DNA of 64,000 nt, taken from the NCBI GenBank assembly GCA_945883335.1, contig CAMCXI010000002.1, positions 124,001-188,000 of the forward strand, given 5' to 3'. The notes below the pieces were generated by a model. The model was not told the origin of the DNA and ran no database searches. It saw only the letters and a list, made by a program, of their open reading frames with translations. Position numbers and translations under genes: made by a program. Of this stretch, positions 50,568 through 60,539 are shown in pieces (within the stretch, counting starts at the first letter, position 1; each line of letters begins with the position of its first letter). The stretch comes from Candidatus Methylopumilus universalis (lineage in GTDB: Bacteria; Pseudomonadota; Gammaproteobacteria; Burkholderiales; Methylophilaceae).

Positions 50568-51334
50568 GGTAATGCCTTCTTGAAAAGAGTGAAGAAGTTT
50601 TCCGTGCTAGCATCCATAATTTCATCTAAAGATGAACCCCGCAGTCTAGCCACCTCCTCCGCTACATGTTTTACATAGGCAGGCTGGTTTGTCTTTCCTC
50701 TAAATGGAATTGGTGCCAAATAAGGTGAGTCTGTCTCAACAAGGATTCTATTCAAGGGAACATGCTGAGCGACCTCTTTTAGTGCGGTCGCATTTTTAAA
50801 TGTAACGATGCCAGAAAATGAAATATAAAATCCTAATTCTATCGACCGCATTGCAACATCTAGGCTTTCAGTGAAGCAGTGCATGACCCCGCCAACCTTT
50901 TGTGCTTCTTCCTCTTTCATAATACGTAAGGTATCTTCAGCTGAAGCCCTGGAATGGATCACTAAAGGAAGATTAACCTCTACGGCCGCTTGAATATGTG
51001 TGCGAAAGCGCTCTCGCTGCCATTCTAAGTCACCAGTAAGCCTAAAATAATCCAGCCCCGTCTCACCAATTGCAATCACTTTTGGGTGTTGCGCGAGGTC
51101 AACTAGGGTTTTACTGGTAAATGGCGGCTCACTTTCATAATCAGGATGAACACCTACAGAGGCGAAGAAATTAGGATACTTGCCTGCAAGCGCCAAGACT
51201 TGCGGGAAATCTTTTAAGGTGACGGATATACAGAGTGCATGCCCTACGCCATTCAACTCCATAGCATTGCGAACTTCGTCAATATTGGCTGCGAGCTCAG
51301 GAAAATTTAGATGACAGTGTGAATCTACTAACAT
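50558..51334 (-). CDS. TatD-family deoxyribonuclease
   Basis: A 258-residue amidohydrolase-fold nuclease of the YcfH type. Metal-site elements are DSHCHLNF (4-11), AIGETGLDYF with its glutamate near 92, VIHSRA, MHCFTES and VETDSPYLAP. Family members are metal-dependent DNases linked to repair or quality control. The gene follows holB by 10 bases, the normal neighbour, but the pilZ gene usually found between holB and tatD in related bacteria is missing. Confidence 0.93.
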   Translation of the reverse strand: MLVDSHCHLNFPELAANIDEVRNAMELNGVGHALCISVTLKDFPQVLALAGKYPNFFASVGVHPDYESEPPFTSKTLVDLAQHPKVIAIGETGLDYFRLTGDLEWQRERFRTHIQAAVEVNLPLVIHSRASAEDTLRIMKEEEAQKVGGVMHCFTESLDVAMRSIELGFYISFSGIVTFKNATALKEVAQHVPLNRILVETDSPYLAPIPFRGKTNQPAYVKHVAEEVARLRGSSLDEIMDASTENFFTLFKKALPCN

Positions 51335-51344
51335 TGAGTAATAC

Positions 51345-52349
51345 TCATTTAAATATTTGTGTGTAATGTAAAAACAGCCGCTCTAATTGCAATTCATTAT
51401 TTAATGGATGATTCGCACTTCTTTTTGCATCACCCAGCATTTTTTGAAAGTCTAAAAGTTGAGCTAAATTGAGTTGCTGAACTAGTTTTTTAACTGCGCC
51501 CTCTTGGCTTTGATGATATCTCACTTTTTGCGTGAAATGACAAACAAGAAGGTCGTAGGACCATTTTTGTAATGCGCTTACTGCATTCTCCATTCCTAAT
51601 GCTAAACATGCTGCGGATAGTTGAAACACGTCTGATTTAGCGCCAAAGGATAATAGCTTGCATATTTCAATAGAGGCTAGCACGCCCTCCTCAGTATCAT
51701 CTATTGCCATTAATGGGGAACCGCCTGCGTAACTCAACAAGGCGTCAGCGTTTTGAATCCCCTCATGTTTCATCCATGCAAGTGCATCTTCAGTAGATGG
51801 CACAGGCATATCTATCTTTTGGCAGCGACTCATTATAGTCGGTAGGATTTTATGAGCTTGATGTGCAACCAATATAAAAACAACGTTAGGTGGTGGTTCC
51901 TCGAGCATTTTCAATAATGCGTTTGCTGCGGCTGCATTGAGGCCTTCTGCAGGGTGGATTACTACAATACGAAGTCCATTGCTTTTGTGGCTTGAAAGGC
52001 TTAAAAAGTCACTTAAACCTCTTATTTGTTCAATCACAATCTGCGTTCTTTTTTTAGTACTTTTTGTGCTGACTTCATCATCCTTACTCACATCTTGTTC
52101 GGGTGAAATCAGTCGAAAATCCGGATGATTGTCTTGTTCAAACCATCCGCAACTTGGGCATACGCCACAGGCTTGATGTGCTGAATTGGTTTGTTCACAT
52201 AACAAAGCTTGTGAAAGTGAAATGGCAAAATCCAGCTTACCTATTCCATTTTGTCCACGTAGCAATAACGCATGAGGCAAGCGCTCTTTGTCGGACATTA
52301 ATCGTTGCCAGATGGACAATTGCCAAGGATAATTTTTTTTAACTATCAT
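51345..52349 (-). CDS. holB: DNA polymerase III subunit delta'
   Basis: The delta' subunit is a fixed part of the clamp loader. The 334-residue protein has an AAA+ fold with a zinc module (CEQTNSAHQACGVCPSCGWF in part: Cys residues in QACGVCPSC), the SRC motif MSRCQKI, and the LEEPPPNVVFI segment. The P-loop region reads RGQNGIGK, which is degenerate enough to doubt ATP hydrolysis, normal for delta'. It overlaps tmk by four bases. Confidence 0.94.
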   Translation of the reverse strand: MIVKKNYPWQLSIWQRLMSDKERLPHALLLRGQNGIGKLDFAISLSQALLCEQTNSAHQACGVCPSCGWFEQDNHPDFRLISPEQDVSKDDEVSTKSTKKRTQIVIEQIRGLSDFLSLSSHKSNGLRIVVIHPAEGLNAAAANALLKMLEEPPPNVVFILVAHQAHKILPTIMSRCQKIDMPVPSTEDALAWMKHEGIQNADALLSYAGGSPLMAIDDTEEGVLASIEICKLLSFGAKSDVFQLSAACLALGMENAVSALQKWSYDLLVCHFTQKVRYHQSQEGAVKKLVQQLNLAQLLDFQKMLGDAKRSANHPLNNELQLERLFLHYTQIFK

Positions 52350-52960
52350 AAGGTTGAAATTACATTCTTAACTTCAACTTTAACATCGTCTAAGGCTTGA
52401 TTTGAATTGATGATGCAGAAGCGATTTGGATTCTTATTTGCTCTATCCAGATAAGCATTACGAATTTTTGTAAAAAAATCTGCAGATTCACGCTCAAATT
52501 TATCCGGTGTTCTAGCGCTCGCGAGGCGTGCCACGCTGACTTCTACAGGCACATCAAATAGTAGCGTCAAATGAGGTTGTAAGTCACCTTGTACCCAAGC
52601 TTCCAAATCAATCACTTTGTTAGCTAAAACGCCTCGTCCACCACATTGATAAGCATAGGTGGCATCAGTAAATCGGTCTGAGAGCACCCAAGCACCTCTG
52701 GCCAAAGCAGGTTCAATAATTTGGGAGATATGCTCTCTACGTGCTGCAAACATCAATAAGGTTTCGGTTTCTGGATGCATAGCCTCGTTAAGGAGTAATG
52801 TTCTTAATTTCTCCCCTAGCACCGTGCCGCCAGGCTCGCGAGTGGAAATGACTTCCACGCCTTTTAATTCAAGCAATTTGATAATGTCTGGAATATGGGT
52901 GCTTTTGCCAGCGCCATCCATGCCTTCTAATGTAATAAATTTACCGCGCACGATTTCCAC
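52346..52960 (-). CDS. tmk: Thymidylate kinase
   Basis: Tmk phosphorylates dTMP to dTDP. The 204-residue protein has P-loop EGMDGAGKST (12-21), the DRF-type motif LSDRFTDATYAYQ that binds dTMP, and the LID-region arginines near 145-155. It overlaps the end of mltG by 20 bases and the start of holB by four, so translation in this stretch is tightly coupled. Confidence 0.97.
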   Translation of the reverse strand: MEIVRGKFITLEGMDGAGKSTHIPDIIKLLELKGVEVISTREPGGTVLGEKLRTLLLNEAMHPETETLLMFAARREHISQIIEPALARGAWVLSDRFTDATYAYQCGGRGVLANKVIDLEAWVQGDLQPHLTLLFDVPVEVSVARLASARTPDKFERESADFFTKIRNAYLDRANKNPNRFCIINSNQALDDVKVEVKNVISTL

Positions 52961-53945
52961 CTAATTGGTACTTAATAACAGCATTGTTATGCTCTGTGAG
53001 GCTTGCCGAGAAGTGATGCGTGCCATTGCCCTTCCCTACAAAATAAAGCGCTTTAGTTTGCGCTGGGTGCAATGCAGCATTGATTGCACCTAACCCCGGC
53101 ATCGCTATTGGGGTTGGCGGCAAGCCATCGCGAGTGTAGGTGTTATAAATCGTATCGCTTATCAAATCTTTTTTATGGATATTCCCATCAAAATGGTCGC
53201 CCATCCCATAAATCACAGTTGGATCTGTTTGTAGTCGCATGCCTATTTTTAAGCGATTAATAAAAACCCCAGCGATTTCTGGTCGTTCAACCGCCCTTCC
53301 TGTCTCCTTTTCTACAATAGAAGCCATAATGAGCGCTTCGTAAGGCGTGCGGTAAGGTAAACCATTTGCTTTAGTTGCCCAAGCGGTTTTTAGCTTGCTT
53401 TGCATGGTCGAATAGGCCCGCTCAAGGATATCTCTATCGCTAGTGTTAGGGCTAATAAAATAAGTATCAGGGAAGAACAGACCTTCTGGCATAGTTTCCG
53501 TTGCGCCGATTTCTTTCAAGATTTGCTGGTCTGTTTCACTCATGGTCATGTGCTTCATTTTTTCTGAGGCGTTTAACGCTTCCCGCATTTGCGCAAAAGT
53601 CCAACCTTCAATAAAAGTAATGCTTGCTTGGCTGCTTGAGCCTGAAGTCATCATATCCAACAGCTCTAGTGATGTGATGCCACTTTTAACTTCATATATG
53701 CCGGCTTTGACATCTGATGCAACCCCTAATGCTCTAGCAAGAATTTCGAAGCTAACAGCATCTTGTATGATGTTTTGCTGGACAAGTTGATGTGTAACAC
53801 CTCTAAAGCGGCTTCCAGCTGCAATATCAAAGCTTTCTGTTTCTGTTTTAAGCTGTATGCTTGAGTTGGCAAAATAAATAAGCCATGCCAGCGCTAAACC
53901 AAAGCAGAGCAAGCCCATTCTGAGGGTTTTTATGATGAATCGCAT
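52941..53945 (-). CDS. mltG: Endolytic murein transglycosylase MltG
   Basis: MltG cuts nascent peptidoglycan strands and probably sets their length. The 334-residue protein has one N-terminal membrane helix (about 8-26), a LysM-like subdomain, and the YceG catalytic domain with the conserved glutamate in ASIVEKETGR and LQTDPTVIYG. It lies 17 bases after pabC and overlaps tmk, the usual order in proteobacteria. Confidence 0.95.
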   Translation of the reverse strand: MRFIIKTLRMGLLCFGLALAWLIYFANSSIQLKTETESFDIAAGSRFRGVTHQLVQQNIIQDAVSFEILARALGVASDVKAGIYEVKSGITSLELLDMMTSGSSSQASITFIEGWTFAQMREALNASEKMKHMTMSETDQQILKEIGATETMPEGLFFPDTYFISPNTSDRDILERAYSTMQSKLKTAWATKANGLPYRTPYEALIMASIVEKETGRAVERPEIAGVFINRLKIGMRLQTDPTVIYGMGDHFDGNIHKKDLISDTIYNTYTRDGLPPTPIAMPGLGAINAALHPAQTKALYFVGKGNGTHHFSASLTEHNNAVIKYQLGGNRAR

Positions 53946-53962
53946 CTTAGTTAGGTCGCATT

Positions 53963-54790
53963 TTAGTTCAGTAGCATGTCACGTAATTGAGTATCTAGGT
54001 CTTGTTTGGGCCATTGTTTATTATTGAAGTTCACCACTTGCCATGCGCCAAACAAGCTGTTGCAAATGATGATTTCATCAGCTTGCATGAGATGGTCGAG
54101 TTTCATCGCTTCTATCTTCATATCCAGTTTAAGGTATTTAGCATGCTCGATGATGCGTTTTCTTGCGATGCCATCTACACCGCATTGATCAAGAGCTGGC
54201 GTAATGAGTTGACTGCCAAATCTTGCGAAAATGTTGCTCATCGTGCATTCAATGACATTATCGTTGCTGTCCAGCAACAAGCCATCAGCAATGTTGACGT
54301 CACTCCATTCCATGCGCGCCAAAACATTTTCTAAGCGATTGAGATGTTTTATCCCTGCCAACTTGGCCTGCAGGCCAAGTTTTAGCTCACAAAGAAGAAG
54401 CTTCACCCCCTGAGTTTGATTGCTTAGTGGGTAAGTTGGCGGTGCTGATTTGGTGACGACTCTGTTGACTTGAATATCAGCAGGTACTGCGTAGCCACGA
54501 GCACTTTCTCCGCGTGTGACAATGATTTTAGCGACAGCATCAGAACCCTCATCAAATAAAGCTTCAATGTCTGATAATAACTCTTCATTGCTCGGGCAAG
54601 CTAATCCCATTGCTAGGCAATCTTGAGTGAGTTTCTGGTACTGCAATTCCCAATGATGCGGAACACCATTTTTAACAAGAAATGTGCGAAAAACACCATC
54701 GCCATAAGCAAGGCCACGATCAAATACAGAAAGACCTGCTGAGGGCTTGCCGTTGATTAAATATTGATTGTTTTTAGCTTCTAGATTCAT
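53963..54790 (-). CDS. pabC: Aminodeoxychorismate lyase
   Basis: PabC releases p-aminobenzoate for folate synthesis. The 275-residue fold-type IV PLP enzyme has the Schiff-base Lys148 in IKHLNRLENVLAR and the family N-terminus ending FDRGLAYGDGVFRT. This position between fabF and mltG is the canonical one. An 89-base gap without an obvious terminator separates it from fabF. Confidence 0.94.
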   Translation of the reverse strand: MNLEAKNNQYLINGKPSAGLSVFDRGLAYGDGVFRTFLVKNGVPHHWELQYQKLTQDCLAMGLACPSNEELLSDIEALFDEGSDAVAKIIVTRGESARGYAVPADIQVNRVVTKSAPPTYPLSNQTQGVKLLLCELKLGLQAKLAGIKHLNRLENVLARMEWSDVNIADGLLLDSNDNVIECTMSNIFARFGSQLITPALDQCGVDGIARKRIIEHAKYLKLDMKIEAMKLDHLMQADEIIICNSLFGAWQVVNFNNKQWPKQDLDTQLRDMLLN

Positions 54791-54879
54791 GCTGTTTAGA
54801 TTGTTCGTCTTTTAGTGCATTCTCATCTTAAGAACAGCCTAAAGCATGTTTTTGAAATCCTGAAAGATTGGTATCGTGC

Positions 54880-56130
54880 TTAAATCTTTCGGAATACGAG
54901 TGATCCGTTTGTGCCGCCAAAACCAAAGTTATTTTTGAGAGCAACATCAATTTTCATATCGCGTGCTGTGTTTGCACAGAAATCCAAATCACACTCTGGA
55001 TCTTGATTGAAGATATTGATAGTTGGCGGTGAAATTTGGTTGTAAATCGAAAGTACTGTAAATACTGATTCTAAACCGCCTGCCCCGCCCAACAAATGCC
55101 CCGTCATGGACTTCGTTGAATTCACAACAATACGTTTTGCATGATCACCGAATGCTGCTTTAATAGCATTGGTTTCGTTTGCATCACCTAATGGTGTTGA
55201 TGTGCCATGCGCATTCACGAATTGAACTTCATCAGGATTCACACCAGCGTTATTCATTGCATTGCGCATTGAACGACGTGGGCCATCCATATTCGGTGCA
55301 GTCATATGATAAGCATCGGCACTCATGCCATAGCCTGTTAGCTCAGCATAGATTTTAGCGCCACGCTTTCTAGCGGACTCATACTCTTCAAGCACCATCA
55401 CGCCAGCACCTTCGCCAATGACAAAACCATCACGGTCTTTGTCCCAAGGTCGACTTGCAGTTGCTGGATCATCATTGCGACTTGATAAAGCACGAGCTGA
55501 GGCAAATCCAGCAACCGAAAGCTCTGTAATAGCAGCTTCTGCACCACCAGCGATCATTGCGTCTGCATCCCCATATTCAATCATACGAGCTGCATCACCA
55601 ATAGAGTGTGTGCCAGTTGTACAAGCTGTCACTATTGATACATTCGGGCCTTTAAAGCCAAACATAATAGATAGATTGCCGGAAATCATATTAATAATTG
55701 TGCCCGGAATGAAGAATGGCGACACTTTACGTGGACCGCCCTCATCATAAATGTCATTGGTTTGTTCAATTAACTGAATACCACCAATACCTGAGCCGAT
55801 AGATACGCCGATACGCTCAGCGTTTTCTTCAGTCGCTTCAATGCCTGAGTCTTTTACTGCTTCAATAGCTGCGGCTAAGCCGAACTGGATAAAAGTATCC
55901 ATGCGACGCGCTTCCTTTGCAGGAAGATATTGCGACACATCGAAATCTTTTACTTCACCTGCAACTTGAGATGAGAAATTACTAGGATCAAACTTAGTGA
56001 TTCTAGTAATGCCAGACTTGCCAGCAATAAGATTAGACCAAGCAGGTTGTACACCAATACCGACTGGTGATACAACCCCTAGACCCGTTACAACGATGCG
56101 TCGTTTAGACGCGTGAATTGGCTTGGACAA
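54880..56130 (-). CDS. fabF: Beta-ketoacyl-ACP synthase II
   Basis: FabF elongates acyl-ACP by condensation with malonyl-ACP. The 416-residue thiolase-fold protein shows nucleophile Cys170 in VTACTTGTHS and catalytic histidines in NAHGTSTPLGD and SMTGHLLGG. The family usually has TACATGTH; Ala-to-Thr next to the cysteine is a mild variation. It follows acpP by 30 bases. Confidence 0.97.
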   Translation of the reverse strand: MSKPIHASKRRIVVTGLGVVSPVGIGVQPAWSNLIAGKSGITRITKFDPSNFSSQVAGEVKDFDVSQYLPAKEARRMDTFIQFGLAAAIEAVKDSGIEATEENAERIGVSIGSGIGGIQLIEQTNDIYDEGGPRKVSPFFIPGTIINMISGNLSIMFGFKGPNVSIVTACTTGTHSIGDAARMIEYGDADAMIAGGAEAAITELSVAGFASARALSSRNDDPATASRPWDKDRDGFVIGEGAGVMVLEEYESARKRGAKIYAELTGYGMSADAYHMTAPNMDGPRRSMRNAMNNAGVNPDEVQFVNAHGTSTPLGDANETNAIKAAFGDHAKRIVVNSTKSMTGHLLGGAGGLESVFTVLSIYNQISPPTINIFNQDPECDLDFCANTARDMKIDVALKNNFGFGGTNGSLVFRKI

Positions 56131-56160
56131 ATCGACTCCAAGAAATAATGAGAAGTTTAA

Positions 56161-56397
56161 TTACTTAAGGTTAGCTGTGACGTAGTCAATAGCTTGTTGA
56201 ACTGTTGTGATTTTTTCAGCTTCTTCATCAGGAATTTCGCAATCAAACTCTTCTTCAAGAGCCATCACCAATTCAACTGTATCTAGAGAGTCAGCGCCCA
56301 AATCATCAACGAATGAAGATGCGTTTTTTACATCTGCTTCGTTAGCACCAAGTTGTTCGATTACAATTTTTTTAACGCGTTGTTCGATGTCAGACAT
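56161..56397 (-). CDS. acpP: Acyl carrier protein
   Basis: A 78-residue acidic four-helix protein; Ser37 in [12 protein letters not shown] receives the phosphopantetheine arm. A GGGGA ribosome site stands nine bases before the ATG. A separate promoter in the 96-base gap after fabG would account for the much higher level at which this protein is normally made. Confidence 0.98.
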   Translation of the reverse strand: MSDIEQRVKKIVIEQLGANEADVKNASSFVDDLGADSLDTVELVMALEEEFDCEIPDEEAEKITTVQQAIDYVTANLK

Positions 56398-56444
56398 CTA
56401 AATCCCCTTTTATTATTTAAATTTACTGCTACTTAACTCACGAC

Positions 56445-56472
56445 ATTCTAACAAAAAGCGTGAGGAATTCAA
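56445..56472 (-). promoter_or_regulatory. Likely internal promoter for acpP
   Basis: On the minus strand TTGAAT (56472-56467), a 16-base spacer and TAGAAT (56450-56445) precede acpP by about 47 bases. Both hexamers are close to consensus. The location in the longest gap inside the fab cluster supports it. Confidence 0.6.
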
Positions 56473-56493
56473 AAAACTAAATTGTTAATGGCA

Positions 56494-57234
56494 TTATGCC
56501 ATGTACATTCCACCGTTTACATGTAAGGTTTCGCCTGTAATATAACCTGCTGCAGGCGATGCCAAAAACGCTACCGCGGCAGCAATATCGCTATCTTGGC
56601 CAAGCTTCGCCAAAGGAATGTGCTTCAATAATGCTTCTTTATGCTCATCTGGTAACGAACGAGTCATGTCGGTATCAATAAAGCCTGGCGCAACACAGTT
56701 TACTGTGATGTTACGACTACCCACTTCACTTGCTAATGATTTGGTGAAGCCCGATATGCCTGCTTTTGCTGCTGCATAGTTAGTTTGACCTGCATTGCCC
56801 ATGTGACCAACGACTGATGAAATGCTAATAATGCGGCCTGTTCTTGCCTTCATCATTGGACGTAATACTGCTTTAGACATTCGGAATACAGAGCTTAGGT
56901 TCGTTGAGATGACCGCATCCCAATCACTATCTTCCATGCGCATGAGCAATGTATCTTTAGTGATGCCCGCGTTATTCACAAGGATGCTTACATCGCCAAA
57001 TTGCTCAGCGATTGTTTTTAAAATTGCTTGAATTTGCTCGTTATCATTTACATCTAGCGCTAAGCCACAACCCTTAATGCCAGCATCTTTTAAGGCTGCA
57101 CTAATGACATCAGCGCCATTTTGTGTGGTCGCTGTACCAACAACAATTGCGCACTTCTTGCCTAGTTCTTGAGCAATTGCAGCACCAATGCCACGGCTAG
57201 CGCCTGTTACTAATGCAATTTGACCTTCTAACAT
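56494..57234 (-). CDS. fabG: 3-oxoacyl-ACP reductase
   Basis: An NADPH-dependent short-chain dehydrogenase of 246 residues that reduces beta-ketoacyl-ACP. GASRGIG (11-17) binds the cofactor; NNAG (87-90), Ser140, Tyr153 and Lys157 make the catalytic set. It follows fabD by 19 bases. Confidence 0.97.
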   Translation of the reverse strand: MLEGQIALVTGASRGIGAAIAQELGKKCAIVVGTATTQNGADVISAALKDAGIKGCGLALDVNDNEQIQAILKTIAEQFGDVSILVNNAGITKDTLLMRMEDSDWDAVISTNLSSVFRMSKAVLRPMMKARTGRIISISSVVGHMGNAGQTNYAAAKAGISGFTKSLASEVGSRNITVNCVAPGFIDTDMTRSLPDEHKEALLKHIPLAKLGQDSDIAAAVAFLASPAAGYITGETLHVNGGMYMA

Positions 57235-57253
57235 ATTTTCACTCCCTAAATAT

Positions 57254-58183
57254 TTATGCTGAGAATTGCGCTTGAGCTTCTGCCAAGGATTCTACATTCG
57301 TTAATGCAACACAGGGTAATTCAGCCACAATACGTTTTGCAAGGGCTGCAAGCACTTTGCCTGGGCCGCACTCTGCTGAGTTTGTAATGCCTTGATTGTA
57401 AGTGCTTTGCACAGTCTCAACCCATCTTACTGGGCTATACAATTGGCGCACAAGAGCATCTTTCATTTGATTGACATCGCTATAAGCAAGCACGTCAGCA
57501 TTATGAATCACTGGAACATTGCTAGCTGTCATTGGGACGTTTTGTAAATAGACAGCCAAAGATTCTGCGGCCGGTTTCATCAATGCACAATGCGATGGAA
57601 CGCTTACAGGCAAAGCTAAAGCCCGTTTAGCACCTTTGGCTTTTGCTATTTCCATGCCGCGCTCAACAGCGGCTTTATTACCTGCAATCACTACTTGTCC
57701 AGGTGAGTTTAAGTTAACAGCTTCCAGCACTTCGCCTTGAGCGCCTTCAATACAAATCTGACGCACTGTTTCATCAACAAGGCCTAAAATAGCCGCCATT
57801 GCGCCAACTCCCTCGGCAACAGCGTTTTGCATCACTTCAGCGCGGTATCGCACCAATGGCAATGCATCTTTAAAGGTTAGAGTGCCCGCAGCTACCAGCG
57901 CCGTATACTCGCCCAAGCTGTGACCAGCCATGATAGATGGCGCTAAAGATGATTGCGCCTGCCAGGCACGCCATGTGGCAAAGCCTGCTGTAAGCATTAA
58001 TGGTTGCGTATTGCTTGTTTGGTTAAGCGCTTCGTTAGGTTCTGTCACCATAGACCAAAAATCTTGACCTAATATATCTGACGCCTCATCGAAGGTTTGG
58101 CGAACGACTGCAATGTCAGCCAAACCTTGCATCATGCCGACGGATTGTGAACCTTGACCTGGAAAGAAAAAAGCAAATTTCAT
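57254..58183 (-). CDS. fabD: Malonyl-CoA:ACP transacylase
   Basis: FabD loads malonate onto ACP. The 309-residue protein begins MKFAFFFPGQGSQ and has nucleophile Ser89 in GHSLGEY and the catalytic histidine in VPSHCALM. It is 25 bases after fabH in the standard fabHDG order. Confidence 0.97.
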   Translation of the reverse strand: MKFAFFFPGQGSQSVGMMQGLADIAVVRQTFDEASDILGQDFWSMVTEPNEALNQTSNTQPLMLTAGFATWRAWQAQSSLAPSIMAGHSLGEYTALVAAGTLTFKDALPLVRYRAEVMQNAVAEGVGAMAAILGLVDETVRQICIEGAQGEVLEAVNLNSPGQVVIAGNKAAVERGMEIAKAKGAKRALALPVSVPSHCALMKPAAESLAVYLQNVPMTASNVPVIHNADVLAYSDVNQMKDALVRQLYSPVRWVETVQSTYNQGITNSAECGPGKVLAALAKRIVAELPCVALTNVESLAEAQAQFSA

Positions 58184-58208
58184 GTAAACCTCTTAATATT
58201 TCATTAAC

Positions 58209-59162
58209 TCAATATTTCATCAAAACAGAACCCCAGGTGAACCCACCTCCAAAGGCTTCCATTAAAATTGTTTCGCCACGTTTAATGCGGCCATCGCGAA
58301 CAGCAACATCAAGCGCTAATGGAATTGAAGCTGCAGAAGTGTTGCCATGCTTATCAACGGTTGTCACTACCCTATCCATGCTCATGCCAAGCTTCTTGGC
58401 TGTGGACTGAAGGATGCGAATATTCGCTTGATGTGGCACCAGCCAATCAACATCAGATTTTTCTAGCCCATTTGCCGCCAGGGTGTCGTCAACAATAGCA
58501 TCCAAGGTATTGACAGCCATTTTGAACACAGCGTTACCTTCCATCAAGATAGTCTTGCTTCCTTCTTGATTGGACACGCCTTGAGGCACGGTAAGCATGT
58601 CGGCATAGTTACCATTGGCATGTAAATGAGTAGATAAAATACCTTGTTCATCACTCGCTTGAAGAATAACAGCACCTGCACCATCGCCCCAAAGAATACA
58701 GTTACTTCTGTCTGTCCAGTCAGTAATGCGAGACATCGCGTCAGCACCAACCACAAGCGCACACTTTGCTGCGCCAGCTTTAATAAAGTTGTCTGCTGTT
58801 GCTAATGCGTAAACGAAGCCACTACAAACTGCCTGCAAGTCAAACGCAGGACAATTAATAATGCCTAATTCTTGTTGTAACAAACAAGCCGTGCTTGGGA
58901 AGATGCGATCTGGCGTCGTTGTTGCAAGAACGATGAGATCGATAGATTGGATGTCGATATTCGCAGCTTTAATCGCTTTTTTAGATGCTTCCAAGGCCAT
59001 ATCGCTTGTGTATTGACCTTCGGCGATGATGTGTCGCTCACGGATACCTGTGCGCGTAAATATCCACTCGTCAGTGGTATCAATGGTCCGCTCAAGTTCT
59101 GCGTTGGTAAGTATTCTTTCGGGCAAGTAACTGCCGGTGCCCGCGATACGTGAATGTTTCAT
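58209..59162 (-). CDS. fabH: Beta-ketoacyl-ACP synthase III
   Basis: FabH starts fatty acid synthesis by condensing acetyl-CoA with malonyl-ACP. The 317-residue protein has Cys113 in [11 protein letters not shown], His in VPHQANIRI and Asn in KHGNTSAAS, the full catalytic triad. A 66-base gap separates it from plsX. Confidence 0.97.
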   Translation of the reverse strand: MKHSRIAGTGSYLPERILTNAELERTIDTTDEWIFTRTGIRERHIIAEGQYTSDMALEASKKAIKAANIDIQSIDLIVLATTTPDRIFPSTACLLQQELGIINCPAFDLQAVCSGFVYALATADNFIKAGAAKCALVVGADAMSRITDWTDRSNCILWGDGAGAVILQASDEQGILSTHLHANGNYADMLTVPQGVSNQEGSKTILMEGNAVFKMAVNTLDAIVDDTLAANGLEKSDVDWLVPHQANIRILQSTAKKLGMSMDRVVTTVDKHGNTSAASIPLALDVAVRDGRIKRGETILMEAFGGGFTWGSVLMKY

Positions 59163-59228
59163 GCAAGAACTTTCAATTAAGTTTGATTTTGACAGCGAAT
59201 CATATTTTCAAACATGCCGAAAGACAAG

Positions 59229-60266
59229 TTAATTTGTCGCTGTATTAGATGTTTCAGATTTTGTGTATTCGAGTGCTAACTGCTCTGAGATGTGAGCTAA
59301 CACGCCACTTCTAGCTTCTTCAACGGCTTTAATGATGGCATGTTTAAATGCAAAAGCATCAGCGCCACCGTGACTTTTGACGACGATGCCGCGTAAACCT
59401 AAAAAGCTTGCGCCGTTGTAGCATCTTGGGTCTAAGCGCTTTCTAAATGCTGACAGCACTGGCATGGAAATCAAGGCCATGAGCTTAGTAATTGGGTTCT
59501 TTTTAAACTCTTCTTTTAAAAAGCCGCCCATAAGATTTGCGAGGCCTTCAGAAGTTTTGAGCGCAACATTACCTACAAAGCCGTCACAAACGACTAGGTC
59601 TGTTGTGCCTTTATAGATGTCATCGCCTTCTACGTTGCCGTAAAAGTTCAAATTACTGGCTTTAAGCAACTCAGCAGTTTGTTTGACCACTTCATTGCCT
59701 TTAATGTCTTCAGAGCCTATATTCAGCAAGCCTACTGTTGGTTTTGGTTTATTTCGAACACAAGAAACCAATACTGAACCCATGATGGCAAACTGTAATA
59801 AGTGCTCCGGTGTGCAATCGGCATTGGCACCAAGATCTAGCATATGTGTCATGCCAACTTTGCTCGGCAAAACGCCTGCGATTGCTGGCCTATCAATTCC
59901 TGGGAGTGTTTTTAAAACAAATCGTGCCGTTGCCATTAAAGCACCAGTATTGCCAGCGCTTACGCAAGCGTCAGCCTCGCCATCTTTAACCAGGTTAATG
60001 GCGACGCGCATGGATGAGTCTTTTTTGTTTTTGAGAGCGCTTTGCGGAGATTCATCCATCATCACAAGCTCACTTGTATGATGAATTCGAATTCTAGAAT
60101 TTGTTTTTGCCTTAATTGCGCGGAGCTCAGCTTCAATCTCGTCGCTAAGACCAACTAGGATGACGTTGATATTGCTGTCTTGCTTTAATAGCGCTAAAGC
60201 GGCTGGGACGGTGACACGAGGGCCGTGATCGCCACCCATGGCATCGATAGCAACAGTGATATCCAT
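59229..60266 (-). CDS. plsX: Phosphate acyltransferase PlsX
   Basis: PlsX makes acyl-phosphate from acyl-ACP, the first step toward phosphatidic acid with PlsY. The 345-residue protein has the family N-terminus [11 protein letters not shown]-like (here [12 protein letters not shown]) and [17 protein letters not shown]-type phosphate-binding loops. It lies after rpmF with a 73-base gap that holds a strong hairpin. Confidence 0.96.
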   Translation of the reverse strand: MDITVAIDAMGGDHGPRVTVPAALALLKQDSNINVILVGLSDEIEAELRAIKAKTNSRIRIHHTSELVMMDESPQSALKNKKDSSMRVAINLVKDGEADACVSAGNTGALMATARFVLKTLPGIDRPAIAGVLPSKVGMTHMLDLGANADCTPEHLLQFAIMGSVLVSCVRNKPKPTVGLLNIGSEDIKGNEVVKQTAELLKASNLNFYGNVEGDDIYKGTTDLVVCDGFVGNVALKTSEGLANLMGGFLKEEFKKNPITKLMALISMPVLSAFRKRLDPRCYNGASFLGLRGIVVKSHGGADAFAFKHAIIKAVEEARSGVLAHISEQLALEYTKSETSNTATN

Positions 60267-60290
60267 GCTTTAAAAATAAACCTTAAAACA

Positions 60291-60324
60291 AGCAATGAAA
60301 TCTTATTCAGTAAGATTTCATGCT
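60291..60324 (-). promoter_or_regulatory. Strong intercistronic hairpin between rpmF and plsX
   Basis: ATGAAATCTTA (60295-60305), loop TTCAG, and TAAGATTTCAT (60311-60321) form a perfect 11-bp stem, extended by AGC/GCT with one bulged base. There is no long T run on the minus strand after the stem, so it is more likely an attenuator, a 3' stabiliser for rpmF mRNA or a processing site than a full terminator. Confidence 0.6.
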
Positions 60325-60339
60325 CGCTTCAATTGTTAA

Positions 60340-60519
60340 TTACTCGCCTTTAGCCGGCAATACTTTACGGCCGCGGTAATAGCCGCTTGGGCTAATATGA
60401 TGACGCAAATGTACCTCACCTGTCGTTGGCTCAACAGCCAAAGGTGGGTTCGTCAAAAAGTCATGTGAGCGATGCATACCACGTTTAGATGGTGATTTTT
60501 TGTTTTGTTGAACAGCCAT
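60340..60519 (-). CDS. rpmF: 50S ribosomal protein L32
   Basis: A 59-residue basic protein starting [20 protein letters not shown], the standard L32 N-terminus, and ending in [11 protein letters not shown]. The ATG at 60519 has a GGAG-like AGGAGTAAG site upstream. The four zinc-binding cysteines found in some L32 proteins are absent, so this is the zinc-free form. It lies between yceD and plsX as in E. coli. Confidence 0.97.
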   Translation of the reverse strand: MAVQQNKKSPSKRGMHRSHDFLTNPPLAVEPTTGEVHLRHHISPSGYYRGRKVLPAKGE

Positions 60520-60539
60520 TTCTTACTCCTAAATATAAT

